Shown here: piece after piece, positions 44,829-56,830 of the stretch
Numbering within the stretch: the stretch's first letter is position 1
Layout of the letters: every line of letters begins with the position of its first letter
Source of the DNA: Amborella trichopoda
Taxonomy: Eukaryota > Streptophyta > Magnoliopsida > Amborellales > Amborellaceae
Length of the DNA stretch: 64,000 nucleotides
Assembly: GCF_000471905.2 (NCBI RefSeq)
Contig: NW_006499751.1
Location: forward strand, 2,706,084 to 2,770,083
Direction: 5' to 3'
Position numbers and translations under genes: made by a program
The notes under the pieces: generated by a model
Databases searched by the model: none
What the model was told of the DNA's origin: nothing
The model's input: only the letters and a program-made list of their open reading frames with translations

Positions 44829-47671
44829 TGTTGGTTATGTGGCCTTTCAAGGCCTTAAAGCTAATAGTACTATGCTCAGTGCGTGTTAGAGAGAGACTGA
44901 GTTTGGGTGTTTAGCGCACTATGCCCAGATTCATATATCCTGAGTATTTGAGGCATTGAGAGTGTGAACTCTCAGGAAGGTGTGAGGGTTACCTCCCAGT
45001 CAGAACTATATTGATTAAAATGCATCATAGTTGATATGATAAGCCAGGGCTTGGAGAATCCAATCGAGAATAATATAACCCGAGTATTTAAAATAGTATT
45101 CGCCCTGTATGGAATTGTCGACTCATGGGACATGAGCGTGTATCACGAGACCATTCTATGGCATATACACCCACAATCGTATGGGGAATGTACTCTTCTA
45201 TAGTATTATCCGACTTAGAAGAGCTAGTGCGCATGTAATTTGAGAGGAACCTTGTATTTGAGTAGGAAAATGTCCCACAAAGGTGAACCAGTAATCCATT
45301 GAACCCCAGGTGATGGGAAGCTCTGGCTCAACGACTTTGATGTGACCAATTATGTGTTCTTACCATAGACTATGGAGCATAGGTCCATTGGGTCGGCTTG
45401 AGATATCGGTGGAATGTCATTCGGGTTAGCTCATTGAAAGACTCTAACTAATGTTATAAGTCTAAAGATCTTATTTACCTTTGACCCAAATTAATTTAAA
45501 ATTGATGAGAGAAGATTTTATATTGATAGGAAATTGTTTGATAATGTTGAAAAATCATTTAGAGAATTTTTTGGAGTTTGGAAGAATTTTTCAAATTTTT
45601 TTAAACAATAAAAATATGATTTTCAAATTTGTTTGACATAAATACCAAATAAAGACATTCTATGGGGATGATCCCAAGTGGCCATAGGGAGGCCACATGG
45701 CACCCCCACCTCCCCACTCATGGATGACATCATGCTGATGTCATATCCATGTGGGAACCTATTTGTCATTAATTGTTTTGTTGGTATTATATTATAACAT
45801 GTTATTTTGTTATTTAAAGTGTTATATATTATTATGACTTAAGTTTGATTTAAGTCACATGTTTTTATTTGCTCATATATGCCATTTTTGATATGTGTGG
45901 GATTTTGAGAATTAATTTAATTCATATTATTATCCACATATGATTTGGTAGCATTTCGGTATATCTTATGTTGCACTACCTTAAAGGTTTAACCCATGTA
46001 AAACTTTAGTGTTGTTAAAATGCTATTGGTGGTGTCATAAGATACATTATTCACATGTGTGGATGTCCCATATTAACTTTATATTCATGTTCATATATTT
46101 TATTGACTCTCACAAATTATTCAAAAATCATGGGCATAAGTGTAAACATGAATTTGGACTTAATGGAAAATAAAACATGGAGCTAAGGGCTTCAAGGTAA
46201 AATAACTATAAACCTAGGTTTTAAGTAGTGAAGGGTGTCAAAAGCTCATCCATTATTCTTGGTGATAAGATATGGACGAGTGACTTGGATAAAAGCCTCT
46301 CATGTGTCATTGATCTAAGGCTTCAAGGATCATGATCAAATCCATCTTTATGATCTAAGTATAAAAGTAAATTATGGGATCAATTGTAACCCCTATTTGA
46401 GTATTCACGTCAAAGAGAGAGAGAGCCCCCTTGACAAAAATTGGCCACCCATGAGATTTTCTTCTTCCTTGAGCTTTCATTTGAAACTCTTCCATGGAGT
46501 AGTCTCTCATTTATATGATCAAGCCTATACTGTTGCTTCATTAAGGTACTAATTTTGCTTCGTATACTTTTAATTCCTACTTCATTTCCATTATCAAAGC
46601 TTTCTGTAATTCTTAATTTACAGTAGCTTTCTTCATTTTTTGTCATAAAAACTTGATATTTGAAGAGTCCCAAAGCAATAGTGCGGTCCATACATATAGT
46701 ATGTGTAGACTAGCTTGTTTACTCTATGATCTTGAGTAGTTTCAACTTGATTTTCTTGATCTTATTTTTCTAAAATTTTAACAGAGAATATACAATTGAT
46801 GAAAGATTTATTTCATCATATTTGAGCATAAGAAATAGTCCACTGAGTTCCCTTTTTTAATGTTGAAAAGTTTGTGTGGTCCCTTATAGACAACATGGTA
46901 TAGTTTCACCATAACTTCCTAAGTTTCTCTCTCTAACTGTGAAGCGTTATTTTGATACATGACTCTCTCATGATTTTATTCTCATTAAGTGAAATAAAAG
47001 TAATCATTTTCTTCTCATTGGATTGATCTCCTTAAGTTATTATTATCACCCGTGGCTTAGATAATGGGACAAAATTAAGTCCTCAAAAGGCTCTTTCGTG
47101 GCCCGGGCACAAGGGGATCGAATCATGGTTTCCCCATGTATATTTACATGTTAATTTGATGTATTTAGAGTTATTAAATAGATTGCTGATTAGTTAAATT
47201 GAGTATGTTGTGTGTATATTGAGATTGTTCTTTAATCTTGCGATATGAACTTTAATGCTATGCATTATTGTTTATACGAATTGAAATCTTATCGAATTAT
47301 TATGATTTAGTATATGATGTATATGAGACATTATGATATATGATGAGGATGAAGAATGAAGATGAAATAATCATAATTTTGATATAATGAGGAATTGCTT
47401 GTACAAATCATGCAATATGTTGTAGAGATGTACATTGTGAATATTTGAATTTTGTATTGAGCTAATTGTATTTTGGAGCAAGGGATTTGTAAGGGACCTA
47501 TTAGGGTTGAATTTTATTATTCAAATGTATATAAACCATGTTTGTAGGCTGGAATATATGTATTATGGTTTTGTATTGAGACACTAATGCATTTAATGCC
47601 TTTGATTTTTTATACAATGGAAAAATTTTAAAAGATTGAATTTCTAGGCCATTGGTCTTATACCACCAACA
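44829..47671 (+). mobile_element. 3' LTR of the LARD-like element
   Basis: Starts TGTTGGTTATGTGGCC, ends TACCACCAACA, followed by the ATCAT duplication. TATA box at 46360-46367. Aligns along its whole length with 37833-40699. Confidence 0.9.
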
Positions 47672-47676
47672 ATCAT
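47672..47676. repeat. Target-site duplication ATCAT, right copy
   Basis: Identical to 37828-37832. Taking out 37833-47676 rejoins the two RT halves of element 2. Confidence 0.85.
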
Positions 47677-48180
47677 GGTGTAGTAGAAGATGCCTTTTGA
47701 TGTTAAGAATGCGGTAGCTTCCTCGTCTTCTGACGCCATCCATATCTGGTTCTACCCAGAGTACCCATCCATGATGTAGAAGATCTGGCAGTGAGTTGTG
47801 GAGTCAATGAGCATCTCCGTAAACGGCAACGGGAAGTCATCCTTTGGGCAAGCGGCATTCAGGTCGTGGAAGTCAATGTAGACCTTAATTTGTCCATTTT
47901 TCTTCTTAACTGGTACATCATTTGCCAGCCACTTTGGGTATTTGACCTCATGAATAAGCTTGCTTGCCTGAGTTTGGTCACCTCAGCATCTATTTGCATT
48001 TCAAGATCAGGCCTGAACCTTCTTGATTTCTACTTGACAGGTTTGACAGATGCATCAATTCCAAGATGGTGGACTGCGATTTGAGGATCTAAACCAGGCA
48101 TCTCATGGTAATGTCATGCATTTGCTTGCAAAAAGGTAGTAAAGACCTCTCTCTTCTAAAGACATATTCGTCGAGATGAA
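47677..48180 (-). pseudogene. Element 2 RT, N-terminal half, degenerate
   Basis: Minus strand from about 48180: FISTNMSLEER, an EMPGL-like segment, RRFRPDLEMQIDAEV (about 48000), a stretch equal to the RVCIDFRYLN block of element 3 (about 47880), then a segment with SEDEEATAFLTSKGIFYYTM running into the insertion point. Several frameshifts and stops. It continues at 37832 across the inserted element. Confidence 0.8.
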
Positions 48181-48715
48181 TATGTTGTGCAGCCGGTTTG
48201 GTTGCGCAGCCGGCTTGGTTTGGGTGGCAAGGACTGGTTTTAGTACAGTGGAGATTTGTGGTTAAGGCTTAAGAGGTGATTGGGTATGTGGGACCAGAGA
48301 TGCTCCAGGGAATTGGAGGATGGGTGGATTACCAGGGGTATTTGGGCGAGGAAGGAGCCCAGGTAGCTTGAGGATGGGTAAATTATTTGGGGTATTTAGC
48401 TAAGGGAGAAGTGGAGGACTAACATATTTCAAGAAGCCTGGCTTGTAAGGTGGAGGTTGCAATGTCTTCCCCGATCTCAGGCTCATTTGCCCTATGTTGA
48501 GTGATGCCTTTGAGATCTTCACCATGTGATAGGCTTTCTGTGAATAGAAGCTCTGCCCTCTTGATTATCTCAGCCTTTGCTCAAAGTCAGGCTCAAGAGG
48601 CCACTGGGGTTTCTTTGGCTTTGACTTCTTGTGCTTCCCAAACGAAGATGGCTCTGACTTACCTCAAGCTGCTAGAGCGTCAGAACCTGTCAAGAATCCA
48701 GCTGCCTAGGCTAGT
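48181..48715 (-). pseudogene. Element 2 gag-pol linker fragment, truncated by element 3
   Basis: This matches 19590-20090 of element 1 closely, including the Pro-rich stretch and the basic segment before it. In element 1 the protease domain follows; here the RT start follows directly at 48180, so the protease has been deleted. At 48715 the homology is cut by the LTR of element 3 in the middle of what would be CTAGC in element 1. Confidence 0.8.
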
Positions 48716-49998
48716 TGTTGGAAGGTATTTTTCATCAACATGGGGCCCTCGCTCAATAAAGCCTAGCAAACAGTGGAAATTTCAACTGTCTCATAATAGC
48801 CCTATAATCAGCTAAAGATCTTCATAAGGTCTCTCAAAATTCTCCTGCCAAGTGTCGTCGTAGTCCGACATATCTAAGGCAGTGCAGACTCAGAAACAGT
48901 TCCAGCAGAATCGGCGTCTAGCACCCTGAAAGGGCCCCTATAACTAGAGCTACATTTTTTGTGTCTCAAATTGTTGTGGGACCACCACCATTGGATCCGG
49001 AATAGTCGAAAACCCTCGAAAGGTCAAATTTCAGCCAGAAAGGACACTCCAAGAAGAAATTATAGGCAAAAGAGTGAAACAGGAGGGGTCGCACGCTATT
49101 CCCGTGTGGCCACCCTGCAACTCGACGCCATGAAAGGGACAGTCACGACCAATGAATTTCGACACTCATATCCCACCCGTCCCAAGTCGGATCGTGCTCA
49201 AATTTGGTGAGCATGTTTGTCTAGTCAAGATGAGCGATTCGATATGTGACACGCCTCGTGACGACACCCGAGCGCAAAGAAAAGCTAGAGAGAAGTTGAT
49301 GATCCGTGAAGAAAGTATAGGAAATTCAGCAGCATTGTGCCTCCCTCGAGCGACCAGATCATGCCACTCGAGAGCCTGGTTGTTGCGAGACCAATTCCAT
49401 CGTGTGCGTAAGGTCTGGGGCTATCACTGACCCGAACCCCGTATGTGATGAATAGTCAGATTCTGCACGCAAAGCCTATGAAGCGACTACAAATTCCATC
49501 GTCGGAATTTTAGAATCCAACCAAAATTCTAAAGTTGCAAAATCTTCGTTCGAGCACGAAATTGAGCTATGTTTGTTGCCCCGCGATCGTAACGGCATGC
49601 TCAGTGTAATTCAATGAAGAAATAATCGAAAAACATCAAGGAACGAGTACACTATCGATCCGAAGTTTCGAGATCCATTCAAATTTCAAGTCACATGATC
49701 GTGTAGTAAAAACACGATCCATGGCTCAAAGTTGGTATCAAATCGATCATCATGTCTAGCCCTATAAGAAAACAATCATCTTACGATCAACCGGGCATCA
49801 GAATGACCCCGGATCGGCCATGCAAGATCACACATGTTCTAAGGCAATACAGGGACTATTATGGAATTCTACGAATGGTTAGGATGGGGCAAATCTGTCA
49901 TTTTCCTCCCTATTTTCTAATTTTTTTTAATTCAATTTAATCTTAATTTCCAGCAAATAGGGTTACTTTTGATCATCCACCCATGTTTGGGCAAATTC

Positions 49999-50006
49999 TA
50001 TATATA
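49999..50006 (+). promoter_or_regulatory. LTR TATA box, element 3
   Basis: TATATATA in CAAATTCTATATATACG, kept at 63467-63474 in the 3' LTR. Start of transcription would be expected near 50030. Confidence 0.6.
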
Positions 50007-50254
50007 CGTACCAGCATTATACACACTAGAGGACTCAACCTTTCACAAAACATAGAGTTTTTACTTAATACAAGTTTCTCTTTCTTCTCATTGTTGGGTC
50101 ACATTTGAGAGAGGGAGAGAGTGAGGTTAGAGAAACTTTTGACCGGTAACCCTAGGTTTGAGGTAAATCCTCTCTCTCTGTTTTTCTTTTTTTTCTTCTT
50201 CTCTCTCTTCTTTCCTCTCTTTTCCCCTCCTTCTCCGTCTGAGTTCCTCGCAGA

Positions 50255-50420
50255 GGTTATGCACGGTAGTGACAGTGTCGTGCATGCCTCCCCTGATGTC
50301 ACAGAGGTCGTGCATGGTGATGGCAGTGACATACGTGAGTCTCCTTCTCCATCTGTTCTTCTATCTCTCTCTCCCAGTGAGTTCTATAGACGGCGATGCC
50401 TATCACCGTCCACAGAAAAA
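50255..50420 (+). repeat. Hairpin-forming block in LTR of element 3
   Basis: ATGCACG...CGTGCAT (50259-50287) and GACGGCGATGCCTATCACCGTC (about 50391-50412) are inverted repeats of the kind tandemly arrayed in the minus-strand LTRs, but here only one or a few units are present. The equivalents in the 3' LTR are at about 63720-63880. Confidence 0.6.
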
Positions 50421-51300
50421 GATTCGATGTCTTAGTGAAGACCCCAGATGGTGGAACTTACTGCCGCCCGCAAGGGTCGTTCCTTGTTGCATGTCTATAG
50501 TAGACGGTGATATCCTTCGCTGTAGACTTGAGACCTCGACAACATCTACCGCTGTTCGCGAGCTTCCTTCTCATATTCGATGCTTATCGCCGTCCTTCTA
50601 GCATCCAACGCCTATCATCGTCCGCCTCATAAGGATTATTGTCGTGCGCTTTATGAAGGACTATCGCCGCGTGCTTCATCATAGACTATCGCTACCATGT
50701 GGGAGCTTGTTGTCTCCTTTTGTTGCCAACGGCGATGCCTAGCATGGTTCGTAGTTCATTTCTCACTCTCTAGCCATGAGCAATAGTGTCGAGCGCCGCC
50801 CAAGGGCCACGACACTATTATTCTATGGACGTGAGTGGGAACACTTAGCACCGTCGGAACTCCATCTCTCTATCGTCTCGTGTTTTCTTGTCATTGCCTT
50901 TTCTCTTCTCACTTGACTGAGGGTAGACTTATCCTAGCATCGCCATATTAGTCTCGGTTTCGAGTAGTATTGTTGTTGTGTTGCTCTTGAGAACTATACC
51001 CATCCTGCTACCACTCTGAGTCGATGACTTCCCCGTTTTCATGCTAGTCTAGCCTCTTCGTCAAGTTTTTCTTCCCTTTTTTATCTTTATATGAACCTTA
51101 CACTTCATCGCCCTCTCATATGAACGTACATTACCCTAAGACAAGGGTGGGTCTTTCTGACCCACTTGTCTTACAAATTAATCATAGAAGTATTGTGCAG
51201 AAAGCAAGAGGATTGTAGGTCAAGGGAGGCAATTCCAACCAGCTAAAGCAGCTGGGGGGCTTTCTTCGTGATTTAAGAGGGCCCGTGTGAGCCAGCCTGA

Positions 51301-51306
51301 GTAAGT
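51301..51306 (+). other. Conserved splice-donor-like GTAAGT in 5' LTR of element 3
   Basis: CCTGA|GTAAGTTC lies in the transcribed part of the LTR, about 165 bases before its end, after a GGGCTTTC...TAAGAGGG block. The position and hexamer are shared with the LTRs of elements 1 and 2 and the solo LTR. Confidence 0.55.
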
Positions 51307-51471
51307 TCTGAACCTACCTTCAATTCGTCTCTCATTGGCTGGTATACTTGCCCTTGCTCTTTAGCAAGGTTCTGAGAGAGCGATCTCAAATCCCAAGTTT
51401 GCTAGAAACCCTAGATACATGCCACCAAATCATCTAAATCCAGAGGGTGAGATCGAGGCACCTAACCAGCT

Positions 51472-51490
51472 TGGAGACTCCACTGGGGAC
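51472..51490 (+). other. Primer binding site of element 3
   Basis: TGGAGACTCCACTGGGGAC, three bases after the LTR. One base differs from the site of element 1 (TGGCGACTCC...). Confidence 0.85.
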
Positions 51491-51557
51491 TTACTACCCC
51501 TTACTCGGCTCGCTCTTGTTTGACCAATAACCTCTTTCACTTTCTGCATTAAATTCT

Positions 51558-52322
51558 ATGGCACCAGGGTTGTTCAACCCATTCATCCGAGTCGAGGACT
51601 TCCTTATCCTCGCACTCGTGGTCGTCACAGGGAAGCGAACTGCTCAAGCTTCCTTTCCTACTCTCCTCCTGAGTCAGAACTCACGATTTGGCTCTCAGGT
51701 TCTCACCTGGATCAGTGTGAGAGGGGACTTAAACCAGCTGCCTTGCCCTGGTAGACCCTCCACTAAGGCCTCTTGCATCGGTGGTACATCTGCCACTACA
51801 CATAGCACACACCCCGCTATTGGCAAGTTTCTTGCTGGTCATATTGCTCAGGCACACCGAAAGGCTGCCCTCATTACTCTCGTGAAAGGAAAGCAAGTTG
51901 TCATCGCTCCTGAGGTTCATCGAAAGGCAACCCCTTATGTTCCTTCACCACCCCGAACCTCCACACCTGGAGGGTTGGCGGATAGAGGCAGAGGTCCTGA
52001 TATCTTCACCCCTTGCACACATCCAAAGGCTCGTGGTCCACCCACTCGAGCCGCACCTCGGGGCAAACCTCATGTTGCCTTGAGCTCACATCCAAGGCTA
52101 GGCCTTCTCAGGTCAAACCCTACATGCGTCACGCATTTGCTTTCCACATCCTGGGGCAGCGCTAGCTCTACACCTCCTCGAGCACATGAGGGTCGACCAC
52201 TCCGTCCTCCCACTCAACACACACAGCTTCACCCTGTGAGAGATGGGCTTCTACCTCACCCTTCACAGACACAAGCTTATGGGTCTCAACCTCCTCAGGT
52301 CAAACCCATTGACCAGGCCTGA
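51558..52322 (+). pseudogene. Element 3 ORF1 / N-terminal gag region
   Basis: Open for 254 codons from ATG. It starts MAPGLFNPFIRVEDF and shares SQVLTWI, KGKQVVIAP, PKARGPPTRAAP and a His/Pro/Ser-rich character with element 1's region at 22231-23908. It is basic and low in hydrophobic residues, with no recognised domain. It stops at 52322, but similarity of the region to gag continues in other frames, so the stop probably reflects decay. It is the first frame after the primer site. Confidence 0.65.
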
Positions 52323-55320
52323 GTCGACCCCCAAATCACCCAGACGGCTAACTCTAAAGGTGCACACGCACCATCTTAGAAGGTTCCTTTCCCACCTCAA
52401 CTCAGACAGAGTCGTGAACCAGCTCCTTCCTCTGTCACTCTCCAAGCACCAGGCAAACATCTCAAACCCTGATACTCAAAGGTCTTCTCTAAGAGTACCA
52501 TCTTGAGCCAGCCTCAGGTTAGCCGTGCACATAGGCCCCACAAAGAAACTTGAGGCAATGGCCGGATGTCAGACAGAGGCCTCCAGCCTCCAAGGCAGAA
52601 ACCCAGGCTGCCTTCCGTCCTTGGACCCCACTCCTTGCTTCAGCTCATAGACATGCCCTTGCATGTTCGAAGAAGGCGGGGCAGTCTATGTCTCAGGCTC
52701 AATTCTGGAGTGAAGTCCACAGCCGTATCAGGGTTAAGCAGGAAAGAGGTCTTTAGATCCTGACCAAAGAAGCCTCCAAGGTAGTCGAGGCCACCACCTG
52801 TGATGACCTCCTGCCTCCTAACCCCTTTTCCCCTCTCCAAACTCCAGAGCCTGATCGAATCCAAGAGTATTGATGGGTCATCACTACTCAGAAACCATGG
52901 TCCCAAGACCGTCAAGAACGGGTCCTCACAAGATCGGCATACAATGCTCGAGTCCAGTCGAGGCTACCCCTCCAGAATGACTTGCCACGCACCACTCGCC
53001 GACCTCAGCAGTCCACTGTCCCACTAGGCTCTGACCCTTCAGAAGAGACGGTCAGTGTCACTGTGATCAATGACCTGGACGACGCTCAGGAGGAGTGAAT
53101 GAACAAGTTCGAGGAAATGATCCAGGCCAACCTTGGAAAGATGGAACGTTAAAGGCCTCAAGTTCCCCTTCTTCGACTGATTCCCCGACTGGTGAGGACA
53201 TAGTTCCCAGGAAAACTCCTCCATCAGCCTCCCAATACAGTTCTACCTCCCGTGAGATCTCGCAAACCGACATTGATGCTATGGTGGCCCAAAGCCTCAA
53301 GAACAAGGTCCCAAGCAAGCAGGAGGTGTTGCTCTATTAAAAACCATACCCTTCGTACATAGACCAAGTACCCTTCCCTCCGAACTATCAAATGGGGAAG
53401 CTCCCTTGTTTAACGGTACTATGTCTCCACACTAGCATACTGCTCACATCCAGGCAGCCTGTCGAGAGATGACAACTGACGGACGACTCCTCCTCCGCCA
53501 GTTAGTCAAAACTTTTGAAGGGCAAGCCTTCGGGTGGTATGCGCGGCTGCCTCCCAACTCGGTACACACATGGCAAGAGATGGACCAATTGTTCTACCAA
53601 CGCTTCTACGAAGTCCAAAGGAACATGGAGACCATCGAACTCCTCACCCTGATGCAAGAACCTGGTGAGCCGAATGAAAAGTTCACCACCCGCTGGAGAT
53701 AGTTGGCAACCTTCCATACCACTCCCATGATCGAGAAGGAAGCAGTTCAGACCTGCATATGGAGCATGCTTCCCGAGATCGCTCTACATGTTGAGGCATC
53801 CAATCCACCATCCATGTCAGAGCTCATCTCCAAGGCAGTTCTTATTGAAGGATTATTCAAGCATCATGGCAACCCTTGTCAGCATCCTGCCAGCTCAAAC
53901 TCTCGCTCCAACAGTCGGGGCAGTCAAAAGACAGTAATCAGTGCGACCGTCACCGTGGCTGACACTAAAGGCACGGTTCCTCAAACCCTGAACCTTTCCA
54001 AGGCACAAGCGTCTCCGACCAAGGGCAAGCGGTAGTCCTACAACAACGTCCTGCCTCCTAAAAATTCTAGGCGAAACTACTACTGAGCCACAAAAATAAC
54101 CCCTTCAATACAGAGTGGACGCCTGCACTACCTTGACTGCTGCTAGAACATAACATGCTACAGTTGCTAGAGGCCAATACTGCGGAGTTGGCCCGGCAAG
54201 AGGTAAATGAGAAGTATAACGCTTATCATAGGAGGGTATGCCACCCCACTTACGACTACTATAAGCTCAATGACACGATCAAAGCCCTTATCAACAAGGG
54301 TCAGATAAAGCTCGAAGAGTTGAAGAAAGCATTTGGGGCAACTGAGCTATCTCACATAGTCACAATCCAAGAGGACGAGGGGGCACCTATCCTTCGTGCA
54401 TTTTTCTCGATAATGCTTGAAGAAGGGATCGTCACTCCCAAGCAGGCAAGGCAACCCAAGTTCCTGCCTCTAGAAACCGAGAACCTCCGGTGTGCGTATC
54501 ACCACATACAAGGCCATGATGTCAGCAAATGCACTGGCTTCCATAAGCTCTTGGCAGAGAAGATGCAGCAGTACCAGGAAGTTCAAGGCCACCCAGAAGG
54601 ACACCCTCAAGTCCCTCTTCGACATGAGCAAGAAGACCTCTTGACGCAAGCCCAAGGAAGCACTGAGCTACACCTTCTGTAGGCCCTCTTCAAGGCAATG
54701 CTCCAACAAGGCCTTGTCGCTCCCAAGCCCGTCAGGCAATCGAGACGTCTTACCCAGGGCACAAAAAAAATTTGGTACCCATATCACCAAGTATGGGGCC
54801 ACGAACTCAACGAATGCTCCGGGTTCGAAGCTATAGTTGCATAGAAAGTCCAGCAAGGCCACATCGTTTGTGCAGTTCTCCCGGAATGTGTCCAGGCCAT
54901 CGCTACCATTCCAAAGGAAGCCCCACTATCAGGCCCTCTTGAGTATACACTTGACCCTTCAGAGCCTTCGACCTCTCAGCCCTGGAAGTCTACCATGGGC
55001 GGAGTAAGCTCAAATCCTTGAAAAGTGAGGCAGTCTACCAAACTAGGGCTACTCATCATCCTGATAGGGTGGTCCAAACACCCCCTCAAGAAACCCAAAG
55101 GAGACGGCGGGCACCTAGGTCGGCCCACCGAAGGAATCGTCTTCCTCAGCAACCAGTCGAGGAAGAATTCCTCAGGCCCCTCCCCCCACTATCGACATTG
55201 CAAGACTTTATCTCAAGCGCAGCTTGCCTCGTCCTTTCATCCAATCTGGTGAACATCCTAGAGTCACCAACAGCTCGGGATTCCCCCAATATGGGTGACA
55301 ATGCTAAAAGTACCCCATGA
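52323..55320 (+). pseudogene. Element 3 gag: capsid core and three zinc-knuckle-like repeats, degenerate
   Basis: After a broken stretch (52323-53090), the frames 53095-53340 and 53469-54035 carry QTDIDAMVAQSLKN, then KPYPSYIDQVPFP. These lead into the capsid core (FEGQAFGWYARLPPNSVHTW, FYQRFYEVQ, LMQEPGEPNEKFTTRW), typical of Ty3/gypsy Gag. Downstream (54155-54845) come three related repeats, with cores AYHRRVCHPTYDY, CAYHHIQGHDVSKC and YPYHQVWGHELNEC, with helical linkers. Only the second keeps all C-X2-H ... H-X4-C ligands. The end (55018-55320) is basic and matches 20246-20570 of element 1. Internal stops at 53700 and 54680 and frameshifts disable it. Confidence 0.78.
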
Positions 55321-55402
55321 TAGTCAAACCCGGGGCAAGACCTAAAATATCCCCTGTGCACGTCCAATTCCAGCAACAACGTAAAAAGCTTCTTAGAACG
55401 TT

Positions 55403-55450
55403 CTAACTCTTCTTCTCCTCCCTTGTCTTCTATTTTCTCAACAGGTGCAG
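55403..55450 (+). other. Candidate intron 3' end in element 3
   Basis: CTAAC (55403-55407) is followed by a C/T-rich tract and CAACAG, then GTGCAG. The reading frame of the next region opens directly after it. Element 1 shows the same arrangement at 20173-20243 (minus strand). Confidence 0.55.
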
Positions 55451-56110
55451 CTCGACGGTGCCCAAACTCACCCAGCCACAGCAAGAGCGCCTTAGAGAGA
55501 TGCTGGCCCAGGCGACTGGATTCTCGACAACCGTCGATGCCCCGTCAACCCCAGAAAAAACCGAGTCATCTTTAGGTTCCTACTCCCACGAGGCCTGCCA
55601 CATGATCCAGGTGCATGAAGCGTCACATAGCTCGGGGCAAGCACCAAGTGATCCCATTTACGAGGTCACGGACTCCCCATTCGAAGCTGACCCTTCCATT
55701 GCTTGGACAAGCCAGAGACCAGTACTCTCCCACACTGTGCCCCTCTTAAAAGCCAAGATGTCTGGATCATGGGCTTCTACATTTGAGGTTAATGAAAATC
55801 CTTGTGAGTCTCCTGGTGAGGAACTCCAAGAATCTCCAGAAAAGTGGGAAGAAGGAGGTCAGGTCGCAGCTGATGAGCTTGAAGAGATCAACCTAGGGGA
55901 TGTGACCAATTCAAGGCTGACTTTTATCTCAGTAAAAATGTCCCCAGAGGAGAAAGAAAGTTATATCTCCCTCCTCTAAGCAAATCGGGACAACTTCGCT
56001 TGGCACTATCATGAGATGCCTGGTCTGGACCCTTAGATTGTTGTCCATCGCCTTGGTATTGATCCAACCATCAAACCCATGAAGCAGAAATTAAGAAGGT
56101 TTAGACCTGA
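55451..56110 (+). pseudogene. Element 3 pol start: linker with protease deleted
   Basis: The 174-codon frame 55458-55979 begins like element 1's protease region (QERLREMLAQATGF, SHEACHMIQVHEAS). It then jumps to an acidic linker (PGEELQESPEKWEEGG) and to the segment that precedes RT in Tat elements (INLGDVTNSRLTFISVKMSPEEKE). The retropepsin domain and its LLGRPW segment are absent. The RT entry follows with two stops (NRDNFAWHYHEMPGLDP, then RRFRPDLVMQI). Confidence 0.7.
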
Positions 56111-56830
56111 CCTTGTGATGCAGATCAAATGTTGAGGTGAACAAGCTCAGGCATGTAAGATTCATATGTGAAGTCAAATACCCAAAATGGATGACAAATG
56201 TTGTCCCAGTCAAGAAGAAGAATGACCAAATTAGGGTCTGTATTGACTTCCGCTATTTGAACACTGCCTACCCCAAGGATGGCTTCCCCCTCCCATTCAC
56301 CGAGATGTTGGTCGACTCCACAGCTCATTGCCTAATCCTCCTTTATGGTTGTGTATTCCGGTTATAATCAAATCAGGATGGCACCAGAAGATGAGGAGGC
56401 CACTGTGTTCTTGACCCCAACAGGCGTCTTTTGCTACATTGTAATGCCCTTTGGGTTAAAGAATGCCGATGCCACATACCAGCGAGCCATGATGATCATC
56501 TTCAAGGACATGATTCACAAGGAGGTCAAGTGCTATATGGATGACCTAGTGGTGAAATATAAAACAAAGGACGCCCACATACAATACCTATAAAAGGTAT
56601 TTGAATGACTGCAGCGTCACCAACTCAAGATGAACCCCTTGAAATGTGCCTTCAGGGTATGCTCAGGAAAGTTCTTAGGGTTCATCGTGAGGTACCAAGG
56701 ACTGGAGATCGAGCCAGTTAAAATCAAGGCAATTCAGGACATGTCACTGCCTGCAACCCTCCATGAACTGTGGTCTCTTCAAGGGAATCTCACCTACATT
56801 CAAAGGTTCATCTCGAACCTTTCAGGGTGA
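56111..56830 (+). pseudogene. Element 3 reverse transcriptase, degenerate
   Basis: The fingers and palm are visible in two frames. One holds KYPKWMTNVVPVKKKN, RVCIDFRYLN, and KDGFPLPF (56161-56330). The next holds YSGYNQIRM, TPTGVFCYIVMPFGLKNADA and YQRAM, with the catalytic CYMDDLVV (YMDD codons at 56534-56545). The thumb region shows GKFLGFIVRYQGLEIEP and YIQRFISNLSG. A frameshift at about 56340 and stops at 56592 and 56607 break it. YMDD differs from YVDD in element 2. Confidence 0.87.

Larger units (their letters stand above)
37833..47671 (+). mobile_element. Complete large non-coding LTR element (LARD-like) inside the RT of element 2
   Basis: A 9.8-kb element with direct LTRs (37833-40699 and 44829-47671, 2.87 and 2.84 kb), termini TGTTG...CAACA, ATCAT duplications, a primer site (40702) and a polypurine tract (44818). 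The 4.1-kb internal region has no frame resembling gag or pol on either strand. It therefore fits a large retrotransposon derivative moved by another element's proteins. It is more AT-rich than the surrounding Tat sequence. LTRs are about 87% alike by eye, so this insertion is also old. Confidence 0.92.
27372..48715 (-). mobile_element. Element 2: Tat-lineage element, interrupted by two insertions, 5' end not in view
   Basis: Minus-strand element with 3' LTR (27372-30462), 3' region (30463-35015), integrase, two RNase H domains and the second half of RT (35016-37832). It then resumes after the inserted element at 37833-47671 with the first half of RT (47677-48180) and a gag-protease linker (to 48715). 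Element 3 has integrated at 48716, so the rest of gag and the 5' LTR must lie beyond the window. No protease domain is present between linker and RT. Confidence 0.88.
48716..51468 (+). mobile_element. 5' LTR of element 3
   Basis: Starts TGTTGGAAGG, matching 62188, and ends GAGGCACCTAACCA three bases before the primer site. Contains a TATA box (49999), a C/T-rich stretch (about 50168-50230), a hairpin-forming block (about 50255-50420) and the splice-donor-like site (51301). The LTR is 2.75 kb. Reverse complements of this sequence explain the minus-strand LTRs elsewhere in the window. Confidence 0.9.

Noticed and set aside
48181..48715. Host gene fragment beside element 3
   Set aside because: It aligns with 19590-20090 of element 1, so it is retrotransposon gag-pol linker.
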